From: Marinobacter sp. | Lineage (GTDB): Bacteria > Pseudomonadota > Gammaproteobacteria > Pseudomonadales > Oleiphilaceae | Length of the DNA: 6,543 nucleotides | Assembly: GCA_017643965.1 (NCBI GenBank) | Contig: JAEPMM010000192.1 | Span: 1 to 6,543 of the forward strand | Direction of reading: 5' to 3' | Shown here: positions 5,722-6,543 of the stretch, in pieces | Position numbering within the stretch: position 1 is the first letter of the stretch | How the letters are laid out: each line of letters begins with the position of its first letter | Notes under the pieces: model-generated | What the model was told of the DNA's origin: nothing | What the model saw: only the letters and a program-made list of their open reading frames with translations | Database searches by the model: none | Position numbers and translations under genes: made by a program

Positions 5722-6543
5722 ATGTCTGAGTCCACAGTGAAAACCGACGTTGTTCCGGGCATTCGCGACATGCTGACCACGCTGATCGCCTTGCCCTCCA
5801 TCAGCAGCGCGACTCCCGAGTGGGATCACAGCAATGAGGCGGTCGTGCGCACGCTCGCCGAGTGGCTGGAGCCGCTGGGTTTTGCCGTTGAGATGATGCC
5901 GGTGCCCGGCATGCCGGGTAAGTACAACCTGATTGCCACCCTGGGCAGCGGCCCCGGCGGCCTGGTGCTTTCGGGGCACACCGATACCGTACCCTTCGAC
6001 GACAAGCGCTGGCAGAGCGATCCCTTCACCCTGACCGAGCGTGACAACCGCTGGTACGGGTTGGGCACCTGCGACATGAAGGGGTTTTTCCCGCTGGCCA
6101 TCGAAGCGGCGCGGGCGTTCACCGGTCAGAAGCTGCAACAGCCGCTGATCATTCTGGCCACCGCCGACGAGGAAAGCTCGATGAACGGTGCCCGGGCGCT
6201 GGCGGAGGCAGGGCGGCCGAAAGCCCGTTACGCGGTGATTGGCGAGCCCACGGGGCTGAAGCCGGTGCGCATGCACAAGGGCATCATGATGGAGCGGCTG
6301 AAGTTCGAGGGCCAGTCCGGGCACTCGTCGAATCCGGCGCTTGGCCGCAATGCCATGGAGGGCATGCACGAGGCCCTCGGCGAATTGCTGGCGCTGCGGT
6401 CGGGCTGGCAGGCGCAATACCGGAACCCGAATTTCGAGGTGCAGGTACCGACCATGAACCTCGGCTGCATTCACGGCGGTGACAACCCCAACCGGATCTG
6501 CGCCCAGTGCGAATTGCATTTTGATCTGCGCCCGTTACCGGGG
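5722..6543 (+). CDS. argE: N-acetylornithine deacetylase, 3' partial
   Basis: ArgE removes the acetyl group from N2-acetylornithine to give ornithine, a step of the linear arginine pathway, using a two-zinc centre in the cytoplasm. The gene runs off the right edge; 274 codons are visible, against 383 in E. coli ArgE. The M20 peptidase features are clear: GHTDTVPFDD (85-94; metal ligand His86, with Asp88), GLGTCDMKGF (113-122; bridging Asp118), ADEESS (148-153; Glu150 as general base and Glu151 as metal ligand) and GEPTGLK (174-180; Glu175). QSGHSS (198-203) lies in the lid/dimerisation domain. The last metal ligand, a C-terminal His, is beyond the window. PVPG and PFTLTERD also resemble E. 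coli ArgE, which favours this over DapE. AGGGA (5709-5713) lies 8 nt before the ATG. The start is 27 nt after the unknown gene, with a compact hairpin in the gap. From memory of Marinobacter-like genomes argA may follow, which cannot be checked here. Confidence 0.95.
   Translation, partial: MSESTVKTDVVPGIRDMLTTLIALPSISSATPEWDHSNEAVVRTLAEWLEPLGFAVEMMPVPGMPGKYNLIATLGSGPGGLVLSGHTDTVPFDDKRWQSDPFTLTERDNRWYGLGTCDMKGFFPLAIEAARAFTGQKLQQPLIILATADEESSMNGARALAEAGRPKARYAVIGEPTGLKPVRMHKGIMMERLKFEGQSGHSSNPALGRNAMEGMHEALGELLALRSGWQAQYRNPNFEVQVPTMNLGCIHGGDNPNRICAQCELHFDLRPLPG

Noticed and set aside
5707..6519. Open frame of 270 codons on the minus strand opposite argE
   Set aside because: The + strand encodes the complete N-terminal M20 metal-site motifs; the antisense product is His/Gly/Arg-rich and unrecognisable.

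Overview
The window is a GC-rich chromosomal segment with every gene on the + strand. It fits a gammaproteobacterium in the Pseudomonas/Marinobacter neighbourhood. The order coaBC-dut-algC-argB is shared with pseudomonads. The AlgC catalytic part and ArgB resemble, from memory, their Pseudomonas aeruginosa counterparts. An argE-type deacetylase downstream, after an uncharacterised gene, looks more Marinobacter-like. The genus is an inference and has not been tested.

Layout: (1) the last 65 codons of coaBC (coenzyme A synthesis); (2) a complete dut (dUTPase) 37 nt later; (3) a 98-nt gap with a possible promoter and overlapping inverted repeats; (4) an 881-codon algC whose C-terminal half is a complete phosphomannomutase/phosphoglucomutase and whose N-terminal half is a two-pass membrane module with a Cache-like extracytoplasmic domain and a HAMP-like segment; (5) argB (N-acetylglutamate kinase); (6) an unrecognised 413-residue membrane-anchored protein with a C-terminal Sm/LSm-like beta-barrel signature; (7) the first 274 codons of argE (N-acetylornithine deacetylase), running off the right edge. 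No intergenic stretch exceeds 100 nt, and I see no tRNA, rRNA, CRISPR array, insertion sequence or phage gene.

Functionally the segment joins nucleotide and cofactor housekeeping (coaBC, dut), sugar-phosphate supply for polysaccharides (algC) and arginine synthesis (argB, argE). Gaps of 39 and 27 nt suggest that argB, the unknown gene and argE are co-transcribed. Most of the window is ordinary housekeeping DNA. The two items that deserve attention are the sensor-like extension of AlgC, including a possible internal start for a soluble form, and the unknown LSm-like protein between two arginine genes. Smaller observations are compact hairpins at gene junctions and in-frame repeats in linkers.
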